A stretch of 64,000 nucleotides of DNA from Sphingomonas citri (GCF_019429485.1 NZ_JAHXZN010000006.1:62001-126000); one strand, 5' to 3'. Shown: positions 26,810-36,316, counted from the first letter of the stretch. Notes: a model not told the origin generated them from the letters alone. Made by a program: numbers and translations.

Positions 26810-29803
26810 ATGGTGTTGGTCAAGTCCGCGCGCGCGACGTTGTTATATGGCATCTCCACCGCCGCGGTGCTGACCGCGGTCGCCGCCTCCGCACAGACGA
26901 AGGACGCCGCGACTCCGGAGGTCGGCCAGCGGCAGGCCGTGCCAGAGCCCGAGCAGCGCAGCGAGATCGTCGTGACCGGCACCCTGTTCCGCGACTCGAA
27001 CACGACCTTGATCTCGCCGGCCACGGTGCTGACCGCGGCGACGCTCGAGCGTGCCAACATCACCACCGCACAGGAAGCGATCCGTTCGGTGTCGGCCGAC
27101 GGCGCGGGCTCGATCTCGACCGGCTTTCGCAACGGCTTCTCGGCCGGTGGCGCCGCGGTGTCGCTGCGCGGTCTCGGCGTGTCATCGACGGTGGTGCTGA
27201 TCGACGGGCTGCGCTCGGCCAACTTCCCGCTCAACGACGACGGGCACAACGCCTATGTCGACCTCAACTCGATCCCGCTCGGCACGGTCGACCATATCGA
27301 GGTGCTGAAGGACGGCGCCTCCTCCACGTACGGCGCGGACGCGATCGGCGGCGTGGTCAATCTGATCAGCCGAAAGAACGTCCAGGGCGTCGACGGTTCG
27401 GTCCAGGCCGGCACCACCGCGCGCGGCGACGGCTCGCATTATCGCGCCACGCTGACCGCGGGGGTCGGCGACTACAAGGAGCAGGGCTTCAACTTCTACC
27501 TGAACGCCGAGTACACGTCCGACGGTTTCATCACCAATCACTCGCGCGGTTATCCCTTCAACACGCTCGATCTCCGTCCGAGCGGCCTGGCCGATCGCAA
27601 CCGCAACGACGACTCACTGACTGCCGCGAACCCCCAGGCGGTGGTCACGCGGGTGACGCAGAGCGATCTCAACGATCCGCTCGCCGGCCGGGCCGGAGCG
27701 CCGCTCACCAAACGATATCAGCTGCTCGACCCGGACGGCTGCCCGCACGGTACCTTCACCTCGACCGAGAAGGACGCGCAGGGCGTCGGCTGCGCGCACA
27801 ACCTCGTCGACGACTATTCGATCATCCAGCCCCGCCAGCAGCGTTACTCGACCACCGGCCGGCTCACCGCCCGGCTGAGCGACCGGTTCGAGATGTTCGC
27901 GAGCGGCAGCTACTCGCACTCTGACCTGAGCATCACCGGCGCGCCGTCCGCGATCCGCCAGATCCAGCCGTTCGGCGGCTCCCCCACGATCGCGTCGAAC
28001 AATCCGGGGATCGTGCTGCCGGTCTATGTCTGCGCCGCCGCGGTGAACTGCGCCGTCGCGGCTGACCGGAGGCTGAACCCAAACAATCCCTACGCCGCCG
28101 CTTATGCCGACCACCCCGGCGAGGGCGCCGCGCGAATCTATTACCTGTTCGGCGATATCCCGGCGGCGAGCGAGCGCTACGTCGACGTGTTCCGCGCCAC
28201 CGCCGGCATCTCGGGGACGTTGGGAGAGGGCCTCACCTTCCGCCTCAACGGCGTCTACGCGCGCGACACTTTCAGCATCACGCAGCACGGCGCGATCAGC
28301 ATCCGGGGCTTGCTGAGCGCGATCAGCACCGGCGCCTATGACTTCGTCCATCCGGAGCGGAACAGCGCGGCGGTGCGGGCGCAGGTCTCGCCCGACCGCA
28401 CCACGCCGTCCTACTCGACCGCCGCGACGATCGGCGGATCGCTCATCAAGGCGGTGACGGCGCTGGGCGGGGGCGACCTCAACGTCGGCGCCGGCTTCCA
28501 GCTGCGCCGCGAGACGCTGATGAATCGCAGCCAGAATGCGGACCTGAGCTACTACGGACTGAACACCTCCTCGGCGCAGGGCCGGCAGACCGTGAGTGCG
28601 GGCTTCTTCGAGGTGGACGCGCCGTTCACGCGCGGTCTCGATGTCGATCTGTCGGGCCGGTACGATCATTATTCTCAGGGTTATGGTCACTTCTCGCCCA
28701 AGCTCGGCGCCAAGCTCACGCCGATCGAGCCGATCGCGTTCCGCGCCACTTACTCGCAGGGGTTCCGCGCGCCGACCTTCGCGGAGAACAATCCGCTCAG
28801 CAGCTACGCTGGCTTCTCGACCTTCACCCCGCCGGCGAGCTTCGTCGCGGCGCATGCCGGCAACGCGAGCTACGGCACCAGCTACAGCATCGGCAGCGGG
28901 GCGAGGGGCAATCCCGACATCCTGCCGGAGGTCTCGCGCAGCCTCACCTTCGGCACCATCATCAAGCCCGCGCGCTGGCTCGACCTGACCGTCGATTACT
29001 ATCACATCAGGAAGTCGAATCTGATCGTCACCGGCCCGCGCCGGAGCGAGGCGATAGCGGCCTATTACAACCAGCCCGACAAGGCCGCTGGCTGCGACGC
29101 GCTCGCCAGGGTGGACAAGGGCTATGCCTGCAACGTCGTCGACGCGCCCGACCCGGCCAACCCCGACGCCCTGCCGCGTCTGCTCGTGTTCGACGTGCCG
29201 TACGTCAACGCCAACGACGAGGTGAGCTCGGGCCTCGACGTGCAGGCCAACGCGCGGATCCGGCTGGCGTCCGGCGTCCGCCTGATCGAGCGTCTCGACG
29301 CCACCCGCGTGCTCCGGCTCGACCTGGTGACGCCTGACGGCGTGGTGCAGCGATACGCCGGGACGCTCGGACCGTATGAGCTGTCGTCGGGCAGCGGCAC
29401 GCCGCGGATCCGCGGCAACTGGCAGAATGCGCTGGAGGTCGGCGCCTTCTCGCTCGCCTCGACGGCCTATTATGTGGGCCGGATCAAGCAGGTCGCGGCC
29501 GATCGCATCGCGCCCGTGGGCGGCGTGATCGACCTCTCGTGCCAGCATACGCTGGTGCCGATCACGAAGGGCGGTGACGTCGGCACGCAATGCTATGTGC
29601 GGCCGTTCCTCTACGTCGACCTGAACGCGGGCGTGACCGTGAACAACCAGCTGCGCTTCTTCCTCAACGTGGAGAACGTGACGGACGCGCGCGCGCCGCT
29701 CGCGTCGGCGGCCTATGGCAGCAACCCGAACTACCTGAGCAGCTGGCATTATGCCGGGCTGGTCGGGCGCAACTTCAGCGCGGGCGCGAGCGTGCGTTTC
29801 TGA
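26810..29803 (+). CDS. TonB-dependent receptor (third)
   Basis: A 997-residue outer-membrane transporter. Signal MVLVKSARATLLYGISTAAV ends at ASAQ; RSEIVVTGTLFRDSNTTLIS is the TonB-box region; the plug includes VSLRGLGVSSTVVLIDGLRS and LKDGASSTYGADAIGGVVN. The barrel ends LVGRNFSAGASVRF. Codon usage is slightly less GC-biased than its neighbours (more AAC/TAT and T-ending codons), which may reflect later acquisition. It has no visible ribosome site of consensus strength (GGGGCAG). It resembles the longer receptors for plant-derived or oligosaccharide/peptide ligands; the substrate is not inferable. Confidence 0.92.
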   Translation: MVLVKSARATLLYGISTAAVLTAVAASAQTKDAATPEVGQRQAVPEPEQRSEIVVTGTLFRDSNTTLISPATVLTAATLERANITTAQEAIRSVSADGAGSISTGFRNGFSAGGAAVSLRGLGVSSTVVLIDGLRSANFPLNDDGHNAYVDLNSIPLGTVDHIEVLKDGASSTYGADAIGGVVNLISRKNVQGVDGSVQAGTTARGDGSHYRATLTAGVGDYKEQGFNFYLNAEYTSDGFITNHSRGYPFNTLDLRPSGLADRNRNDDSLTAANPQAVVTRVTQSDLNDPLAGRAGAPLTKRYQLLDPDGCPHGTFTSTEKDAQGVGCAHNLVDDYSIIQPRQQRYSTTGRLTARLSDRFEMFASGSYSHSDLSITGAPSAIRQIQPFGGSPTIASNNPGIVLPVYVCAAAVNCAVAADRRLNPNNPYAAAYADHPGEGAARIYYLFGDIPAASERYVDVFRATAGISGTLGEGLTFRLNGVYARDTFSITQHGAISIRGLLSAISTGAYDFVHPERNSAAVRAQVSPDRTTPSYSTAATIGGSLIKAVTALGGGDLNVGAGFQLRRETLMNRSQNADLSYYGLNTSSAQGRQTVSAGFFEVDAPFTRGLDVDLSGRYDHYSQGYGHFSPKLGAKLTPIEPIAFRATYSQGFRAPTFAENNPLSSYAGFSTFTPPASFVAAHAGNASYGTSYSIGSGARGNPDILPEVSRSLTFGTIIKPARWLDLTVDYYHIRKSNLIVTGPRRSEAIAAYYNQPDKAAGCDALARVDKGYACNVVDAPDPANPDALPRLLVFDVPYVNANDEVSSGLDVQANARIRLASGVRLIERLDATRVLRLDLVTPDGVVQRYAGTLGPYELSSGSGTPRIRGNWQNALEVGAFSLASTAYYVGRIKQVAADRIAPVGGVIDLSCQHTLVPITKGGDVGTQCYVRPFLYVDLNAGVTVNNQLRFFLNVENVTDARAPLASAAYGSNPNYLSSWHYAGLVGRNFSAGASVRF

Positions 29804-29868
29804 CGGCGCGGGGCGGGGAGTAGCCGCTGTCACGGTAGCGGTTCCGCTTCGAGACGCCACTTCGACAG

Positions 29869-29944
29869 GCTCAGTGGCTCCTCAGCACGAACGGTGGCGG
29901 ATCGGCCGCCTTCCGTTCGCGCTGAGGAGAGGCTGAGCTCGCCG
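29869..29944. repeat. Imperfect inverted repeat, CTTCGACAGGCTCAG family
   Basis: CTCCTCAGCACGAACGGTGG (about 29879-29898) pairs with CCGTTCGCGCTGAGGAG (about 29911-29929), flanked by CTTCGACAGGCTCAG. This is a third repeat design between the third TonB receptor and the MATE gene. The rest of the 248-bp gap shows nothing further. Confidence 0.7.
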
Positions 29945-30051
29945 ACGCCTCGCCTCGAAGCGTAGCCGCGAGGCTGCCGCCGGCGCCCGTCGCCGCGCCC
30001 CGGCGAACACCCGCGTGCACCGCGGCGCATTCTCCTCTACGGCACGCCGCG

Positions 30052-31467
30052 ATGCACGGCGCCGCCACCCTCCACCCGCTGACCGAGCGCGCGCCCGCGA
30101 CGTGGCAGCGCGAGCTGCGCGCGCTCGCCGCGCTGGCGGGGCCGCTGGTGGGGGCCAACCTGCTCCAGATGGCGGTGTTCGCGGTCGACGTCGTGTTCGT
30201 CGCGCGGCTCGGCCCGGTCGAGTTCGCCGCCGCGACATTGGGTGTGTTCCTGTTCAACCTGCTCGCCTTCGCGCTGGTCGGGCTGGTCGGCGCGGCCGAG
30301 CCGCTGATCGCCGCCGCGTTGGGGCGCCGCATCGGCGCGGTGCGGCAGGTGCGGCGCTCGTTCCGCATGGCTTTGTGGCTGGCCGCGGCGGGTTCGCTCG
30401 TGGTGATCGCGCTGCTCAACCTGGCCGAGCCGATCCTTCGCCTCGCCGGGCAGGACGCCGCGGTGGCGGCGCGCTCGGGCAGCTTCTGCCGGCTGCTGTC
30501 GCTCGCCGCGCCCTTCGCGGTGGCGGCGGCGCTGATGCGGCTCACCGCCGCCGCGCTGGGGCGGCCGGGCTGGGCGCTGGTGGTGACGCTGCTGGCGCTC
30601 GGCGTCGCGGTCGCCGCCAACTGGTGCCTCGTCTTCGGCAACGCCGGCTTCCCCGCGCTGGGGCTGGAGGGCGCCGCGATCGCGAGCGTGCTCACCTCGC
30701 TCGCCACCTCGGCGAGCTACGCGGTGATCCTGTCGACCGACCGCCGGCTGCGCCGCTTCCACCTGTTCGGCAATTGGTGGCGGACCGAATGGCCGCGCAT
30801 GATCGAGATCGCGAAGCTCGGCGCGCCGATCGCGCTCGGCTGGATGGCGGAGGGCGGGCTGTTCGGCGGCGCCGCGCTGCTGATGGGGCTGATCTCGGTC
30901 ACCGCGATCGACGCGCATGCGGTGGCGCTCAACATCGCCGCGATCGCCTTCCAGGTGCCGTTCGGGCTGGCGCAGGCGGCGACGATCCGCGTCGGCCTCG
31001 CCTACGGCGCCGCCGACCCGCGTTGGGTCGGGCGCGCGGGCGGGGTCGCGATCGTGTCGGGCATCGCGGTGATGGTGGTCAGCGCCTCGATCCTGTGGGC
31101 GGTGCCCGGGCTGTTGGTGCGCGCCTATGTCGACCCGGCGCGCGAGGTGGCGGTCGCCGCGCTGGCGGTCGAGCTGCTCGGCGTCGCCGCGGTGTTCCAG
31201 CTGGTCGACGGCGCGCAGGCGGTCGCCGCCGGGGTGCTGCGCGGCGTGCAGGACACGCGCGTGCCGATGATGATTCAGGTGTTCGGCTATTGGGTGATCG
31301 GCTTCGGCATTGCCGCGCTGCTCGGCTTCACCTTCGGCTGGGGCGCCATCGGCATCTGGTGGGGACTCGCCGCCGGGCTCGGCGTCGTCTCGGCGCTGCT
31401 GATCTGGCGCTGGTCGGCGCGCGCGCGGCTCGGCCTGTTGCCTGACCCGGCCGCACGCACGGCCTGA
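30052..31467 (+). CDS. MATE-family efflux transporter (first)
   Basis: Inner-membrane cation-coupled multidrug exporter of the NorM branch: 471 residues, about 12 membrane segments in two related halves. Typical segments are LAGPLVGANLLQMAVFAVDV, VGLVGAAEPLIAAALGRRIG, GRPGWALVVTLLALG, AIAFQVPFGLAQAATIRVG and VLRGVQDTRVPMMIQVFGYW. The start at 30052 is the ATG closest to the first membrane segment; no strong ribosome site. It ends about 70 bp before the groES promoter. A second, more divergent MATE protein lies at 45368. Confidence 0.9.
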   Translation: MHGAATLHPLTERAPATWQRELRALAALAGPLVGANLLQMAVFAVDVVFVARLGPVEFAAATLGVFLFNLLAFALVGLVGAAEPLIAAALGRRIGAVRQVRRSFRMALWLAAAGSLVVIALLNLAEPILRLAGQDAAVAARSGSFCRLLSLAAPFAVAAALMRLTAAALGRPGWALVVTLLALGVAVAANWCLVFGNAGFPALGLEGAAIASVLTSLATSASYAVILSTDRRLRRFHLFGNWWRTEWPRMIEIAKLGAPIALGWMAEGGLFGGAALLMGLISVTAIDAHAVALNIAAIAFQVPFGLAQAATIRVGLAYGAADPRWVGRAGGVAIVSGIAVMVVSASILWAVPGLLVRAYVDPAREVAVAALAVELLGVAAVFQLVDGAQAVAAGVLRGVQDTRVPMMIQVFGYWVIGFGIAALLGFTFGWGAIGIWWGLAAGLGVVSALLIWRWSARARLGLLPDPAARTA

Positions 31468-31499
31468 CGCACGGTTCCCGAAAAATCGCGCGCGCCCGG

Positions 31500-31528
31500 T
31501 TGACCGCCGCGGGCACGCCCCACATATG
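31500..31528 (+). promoter_or_regulatory. Probable sigma-70-type promoter of groESL
   Basis: TTGACC (31500-31505), a 17-bp spacer, then CATATG (31523-31528). The start point would fall around 31535-31537, at the left edge of the CIRCE palindrome, which is the expected arrangement for HrcA repression. Confidence 0.6.
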
Positions 31529-31536
31529 CGGGGCGC

Positions 31537-31561
31537 TGGCACTCGCCCCTGGGGAGTGCCA
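31537..31561. promoter_or_regulatory. CIRCE element (HrcA operator)
   Basis: TGGCACTC, a 9-bp spacer (31545-31553), GAGTGCCA: perfect 8-bp arms with the N9 spacing of CIRCE. The consensus is TTAGCACTC-N9-GAGTGCTAA; the TGGCACTC variant is common in alphaproteobacteria. It lies 35 bp before groES, so HrcA would block the promoter just upstream. Confidence 0.9.
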
Positions 31562-31596
31562 AAAATCTGTCACATGCCTTCAGAGAGGTAAGAGCA

Positions 31597-31884
31597 ATGA
31601 ACTTTCGTCCGTTGCACGACCGCGTTCTCGTCCGCCGCGTCGAGGCGGAAGAGAAGACGGCCGGCGGGATCATCATCCCGGACACCGCCAAGGAGAAGCC
31701 GCAGGAGGGCGAGGTCGTCGCCGCCGGCACCGGCGTCAAGGCCGAGGACGGCAAGGTCACCCCGCTCGACGTCAAGGCCGGCGACCGCATCCTGTTCGGC
31801 AAGTGGTCGGGCACCGAGGTCAAGGTCAACGGCGAGGACCTGCTGATCATGAAGGAGTCGGACATTCTCGGCGTCATCGCCTGA
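31597..31884 (+). CDS. groES: Co-chaperonin GroES
   Basis: A 95-residue 10-kDa chaperonin forming the heptameric lid on Gro[42 protein letters not shown] (mobile loop), [17 protein letters not shown] and ESDILGVIA cover the whole family pattern. Ribosome site GAGAGG. First gene of a two-gene heat-shock operon under CIRCE control; groEL follows after 55 bp. Confidence 0.98.
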   Translation: MNFRPLHDRVLVRRVEAEEKTAGGIIIPDTAKEKPQEGEVVAAGTGVKAEDGKVTPLDVKAGDRILFGKWSGTEVKVNGEDLLIMKESDILGVIA

Positions 31885-31927
31885 GACCGTCCCGCCGGCT
31901 CAATTTTCTCAACATTCGTTCATCTGA

Positions 31928-33583
<1,656 letters not shown>

Positions 33584-33665
33584 GCCGCTGACGGCCCCGC
33601 GCCGGCTTGGTCGGCGCGGGATCGGTCAGGGTCGGTCCGCCGATCCGTCTCGCACGAGACGAGCG

Positions 33666-33695
33666 ACACCCGGGCAGCACGCGCTGCCCGGGTGT
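33666..33695 (+). terminator. Hairpin after groEL
   Basis: ACACCCGGGCAGC (33666-33678) and GCTGCCCGGGTGT (33683-33695) make a 13-bp stem with a 4-nt loop, about 80 bp after the groEL stop. Only a short T-containing stretch follows (TGTCGTAT), so it is either a weak intrinsic terminator or an RNA-stabilising hairpin. Confidence 0.65.
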
Positions 33696-33738
33696 TGTCG
33701 TATGGGGGTGAGGGCGCTGCGCTTCACCGCATCACCCG

Positions 33739-33826
33739 TTCCCCGGCGAAGGCCGGGGCTCAGGCGGGAAGGCCGTCGTGAGACTCTCTGGCGTCCCCCA
33801 CCTGGGCCCCGGCCTTCGGCGGGGAA
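33739..33826. repeat. 88-bp inverted repeat, CCCCGGCGAAGGCCGGGG family
   Basis: Left arm TTCCCCGGCGAAGGCCGGGG and CTCAGG (33739-33764) mirrors CCTGGG and CCCCGGCCTTCGGCGGGGAA (33801-33826). A degraded relative may sit at about 23262-23345. It fills the gap between groEL and the LD-carboxypeptidase gene. Confidence 0.85.
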
Positions 33827-33865
33827 CAGCAAGAGGGAAGGTGGTGGATCAGCGAGGACCGCTCC

Positions 33866-34681
33866 TCACGCCACCCCGAACGGCACCACCCGGTTCGTCT
33901 GCGTATGCCCCACCTCGGCGCGGCCGAGATACGGCACCCCCAGCTCGCCGCACCAGCGCCTCATCATCGCGTCGAGCGGCTCGCCCCATGCGGGCTCGTT
34001 TTCTTTCACCGCGGTCACCGCGCCGAGCCGCACGCCCGCCAGGCTGCGCAGCTGCGTGGCGTTGCCGAGCGTGAACAGCATCCGGTCGATCGCGTACATC
34101 GCCTCGGACACCTCCTCCACGATCAGCACATGGTCGGCGAGGTCGGGGAGGTAGGGCGTGCCCACCAAGGCCGCGAGGATCGAGAGGTTGAACGCCGCCG
34201 CAGGGCGGCCGTCGAGCCCCGGCTCCAGCCCGGCGCGGTCGCGCCGCGCGAACCAGCCGAGCGCGCGCGCCACGGTCGCGTCGCCGCCGTTTCGCCGGAT
34301 GTCGCTCGCCATCGGGCCGTGGACCGGGTGGCCGATCCGCCGCGCGTAGAGCGCGCCGAGCAGGAAGCCGACGTCGGAATAGCCGAGATAGGTCTTGCGC
34401 CGCGCCGCCTCGCCCAGCCGCGGCATGATCGTCGCGAGCAGCCGGTTCGAGCCATAGCCGCCGCGCAGGAACCAGATGCCGTCGAAGGCGGGATCGTTGG
34501 CATATTCGAGGAAGGCGGCGGCGCGCACCGCGTCCGAGCCGGCGAAATGCCCCTCGTGCGCGTAGCATTGCGGGTGGAAGACGAGGTCGATCTCGGGAAA
34601 GGCGATCGCGGCGAAGGCCGAGACCGGCGCGATCACGTCCGGGTTGGCGACGCTGCTCGCCGCCAGCACTCCGATCCGCAT
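33866..34681 (-). CDS. LD-carboxypeptidase, peptidase S66 family
   Basis: Cytoplasmic serine peptidase that trims the terminal D-Ala from murein tetrapeptides during cell-wall recycling. 271 residues: MRIGVLAASSVANPDVIAPV, IWFLRGGYGSNRLL, the nucleophile serine in LGYSDVGFLLGAL (about residue 100), the glutamate in LIVEEVSEAMYAIDRML, and the histidine in VGHTQTNRVVPFG. Start at 34681, with GGGAG about ten bases upstream; longer frames enter the divergent gene. Its natural divergent partner is the Mpl-like ligase at 36222, now separated by the inserted cassette. Somewhat short for S66 (about 300) but all three catalytic positions are visible. Confidence 0.87.
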   Translation of the reverse strand: MRIGVLAASSVANPDVIAPVSAFAAIAFPEIDLVFHPQCYAHEGHFAGSDAVRAAAFLEYANDPAFDGIWFLRGGYGSNRLLATIMPRLGEAARRKTYLGYSDVGFLLGALYARRIGHPVHGPMASDIRRNGGDATVARALGWFARRDRAGLEPGLDGRPAAAFNLSILAALVGTPYLPDLADHVLIVEEVSEAMYAIDRMLFTLGNATQLRSLAGVRLGAVTAVKENEPAWGEPLDAMMRRWCGELGVPYLGRAEVGHTQTNRVVPFGVA

Positions 34682-34688
34682 CGCGCAT

Positions 34689-34828
34689 ACTCCCGCTTGC
34701 CACCCGCCCAGCGACGGCGGATAGCCCGGCGCCATGCATGACGGCAACGTGGCGGACCAGCGTTTCTTCCTGGTGGGTATTGGCGGATCGGGGATGATGC
34801 CGCTGGCGATGATCCTGCGTGGGTGCGG
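34689..34828. repeat. Direct repeat, copy A (mpl leader and 5' end)
   Basis: These 140 bp match 36177-36316 at 135 positions. They contain the divergent promoter region and the first 31 codons of the Mur ligase gene. The five differences are two in the leader, two synonymous, and one Arg-to-Cys. Beyond 34828 the sequence becomes unrelated and A+T-richer. Confidence 0.95.
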
Positions 34829-34862
34829 TTCGGCGGTCGAACGAGAGAAATTACCACTTTGA
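34734..34862 (+). pseudogene. Truncated 5' copy of the Mpl-like ligase gene
   Basis: MHDGNVADQRFFLVGIGGSG followed by MMPLAMILRG is identical to the intact gene at 36222 through residue 30, then it runs into foreign sequence (CGSAVEREKLPL) and stops at residue 42. It lacks every catalytic region. It could still be transcribed and would place a start codon and leader ahead of the cassette. Confidence 0.88.
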
Positions 34863-34970
34863 AGATGCCGTGATCCCATAGTAAACGGTTTCCTAACCGC
34901 AGATATAAGTGCAATCTTCATCCAAAGATGTACAATTGCTTCAGCCTCATCAAGTGAGCGAGGCATAGTG

Positions 34971-35411
34971 ATGACTAAGGTAGATACTTCGGAATCGGTG
35001 TATCACACAGCCGGAGCCGGTCCGTGTCCGCAGCCAGATGGTCAGCCATGCGAGGAAGGCACCGAGCCTGGGCCGGAGGTCGTGGTCGTCGGGAAGAACC
35101 CGCCACCCGCCGCTGAAGTCGGCACACCGATCATCATCGGCGGCGGTACACCCACGCCACCGACATTCAAAGTAAGCGGTCGTACATGGTGTCAGCCGGC
35201 GAAGAGCGGGTTCGACGAGGCCATGAGTAAGCTGTATGAAGGCTCCTCCACCGCCAGGCAGGTGATCGACCAGGCGCACTCAAACAACGCAGCCTTTAAT
35301 CTCATCAGGATTGATACGGCGGATGGTGCAAACAGGATCTGTTTGATACCCAAAGCAACACAGTGTCGTGGAATCCCTTCTCTTACCCTAGCTGGGATGA
35401 AAATGGAGTGA
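34971..35411 (+). CDS. N-terminal part of a frameshifted M91-like metallopeptidase/toxin tail
   Basis: 146 residues with atypical codon usage (many A/T-ending codons). The N-terminal 75 residues are Pro/Gly/Cys-rich and low-complexity (PCPQPDGQPCEEG, GPEVVVVGKNPPPAAEVG, IIIGGGTPTPPTF), like the junction ahead of a polymorphic toxin tail. Then FDEAMSKLYEGSSTARQVID and NNAAFNLIRID look like the start of an M91-type effector peptidase. The real homology shifts into the next frame near 35340; residues after ANRI here (CLIPKATQCRG) are probably out of frame. The GTG at 34968 directly precedes the ATG; GAGCGAGG is the likely ribosome site. No signal peptide. Confidence 0.6.
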   Translation: MTKVDTSESVYHTAGAGPCPQPDGQPCEEGTEPGPEVVVVGKNPPPAAEVGTPIIIGGGTPTPPTFKVSGRTWCQPAKSGFDEAMSKLYEGSSTARQVIDQAHSNNAAFNLIRIDTADGANRICLIPKATQCRGIPSLTLAGMKME

Positions 35412-35650
35412 CTAAGTCTGTTCCCGCGATTCTGGCGTTAGCGCACGAGATCTGTCATGCCGCTTCGCCCGGATCTCCTGAAATGGATATAATTGAGAAG
35501 GCGAACAAGATTGCCACCGAATACAACGGCTACTTTGGCACTAAGTTTGAGGCAGGCCGCACCACGCATGGTGATGGAAAATATACAAACACTGACTCGA
35601 TTGCCTCTACAACCTTTTCGATCTCGCGGGGGGATCAGAGCTGTGGTTAA
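35363..35650 (+). CDS. C-terminal HEXXH part of the M91-like metallopeptidase
   Basis: Reads VSWNPFSYPSWDENGVTKSV, then PAILALAHEICHAASPGSPE and ATEYNGYFGTKFEAG. HEICH is a zinc-protease HEXXH motif in the context expected of M91 effector peptidases (a LAHE..HA helix followed by a later acidic ligand such as TEYN). The frame is open from 35315 and includes LFDTQSNT immediately upstream, so the protein originally continued from the preceding frame; one missing base near 35340 explains the break. Either a true inactivating frameshift or a sequencing error. GTG at 35363 is only a nominal start. Confidence 0.62.
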   Translation: MSWNPFSYPSWDENGVTKSVPAILALAHEICHAASPGSPEMDIIEKANKIATEYNGYFGTKFEAGRTTHGDGKYTNTDSIASTTFSISRGDQSCG

Positions 35651-35685
35651 TCGATCCAAGTAATTAGAACGTTGGAGGACGGCTC

Positions 35686-36153
35686 ATGCTTATTCTTCTT
35701 GCCGCGCTCCCGCTGGTGTCGTTGGCGCTGGCGCAAGGCGGTATCGAAGTCGTGCGCCGTCCTCCCTCGCTTACCCTTCCTATCTGCCGTCTAGGCAAGC
35801 AATACAGGCGGGTCGAGCGGCTAAACGCGGCGCCGGCGATTGCGGATGAGTTCGCGCGTCAGCATCTGCGCATCGCGGAGAGGGACGCACCCTTTCGACT
35901 CAACGATGTAGCTGCGGCGACGAGCCCGCCGGAGCGGCAGTTCCTCCGCGCCTATATGGGACGGCAAGAGACAATCGTCTGGTACTATCTGGGCGGGCTC
36001 GTTGGCGGGGTGCGGGTGGTGCGGCTCATCGGCGACGACCGGTTCACCGGCGGCGCACGGTGGCATCTCAGCGGTGACATTCTCTTGGGACCACCCTGTG
36101 TCGCGACTCGCGCCCTTCTGGCGGGTGTCCGCTCGACCGGACAGCAATTCTGA
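35686..36153 (+). CDS. Small exported protein, candidate immunity partner
   Basis: 155 residues, not recognised. The N-terminus MLILLAALPLVSLALAQ is a signal peptide or membrane anchor. The mature part has two cysteines (LPICRLGK, GPPCVAT) and an Arg-rich helical middle (EFARQHLRIAERDAPFRL), then YYLGGLVGGVRVVRLIG. A good GGAGG ribosome site precedes the ATG. It follows the metallopeptidase fragments by 35 bp in the same direction inside the repeat-bounded insert, the position of an immunity gene; that role is inference. Codon use is closer to the host than in the upstream ORFs. Confidence 0.6.
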   Translation: MLILLAALPLVSLALAQGGIEVVRRPPSLTLPICRLGKQYRRVERLNAAPAIADEFARQHLRIAERDAPFRLNDVAAATSPPERQFLRAYMGRQETIVWYYLGGLVGGVRVVRLIGDDRFTGGARWHLSGDILLGPPCVATRALLAGVRSTGQQF

Positions 36154-36176
36154 GCGCCGCAGGGCGAAGTTCTGAC

Positions 36177-36316
36177 ACTCCCGCTTGCCACCCGCCAAGC
36201 GAAGGCGGATAGCCCGGCGCCATGCATGACGGCAACGTGGCGGACCAGCGTTTCTTCCTGGTGGGTATCGGCGGATCGGGGATGATGCCGCTGGCGATGA
36301 TCCTGCGCGGGCGCGG
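36177..36316. repeat. Direct repeat, copy B (intact mpl leader and 5' end)
   Basis: The second copy of the 140-bp repeat, 1488 bp from copy A, leading into the intact ligase gene. Together the copies mark the limits of the inserted segment (unique part about 34829-36176). Confidence 0.95.

Noticed and set aside
27614..29860. A 748-codon antisense frame opposite the third TonB receptor
   Set aside because: Low-complexity Arg/Ala/Asp content and opposite to a clear receptor.
34863..34967. Promoter for the cassette between the truncated ligase copy and the metallopeptidase gene
   Set aside because: TATAAG (34904) and TACAAT (34931) are plausible -10 boxes but neither has a convincing -35 at 16-18 bp, so no promoter is called.
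35349..35355. CCCAAAG as a -1 slippery site for programmed frameshifting
   Set aside because: In the zero frame the codons are CCC AAA, which do not satisfy the X XXY YYZ rule, and no downstream pseudoknot is evident.
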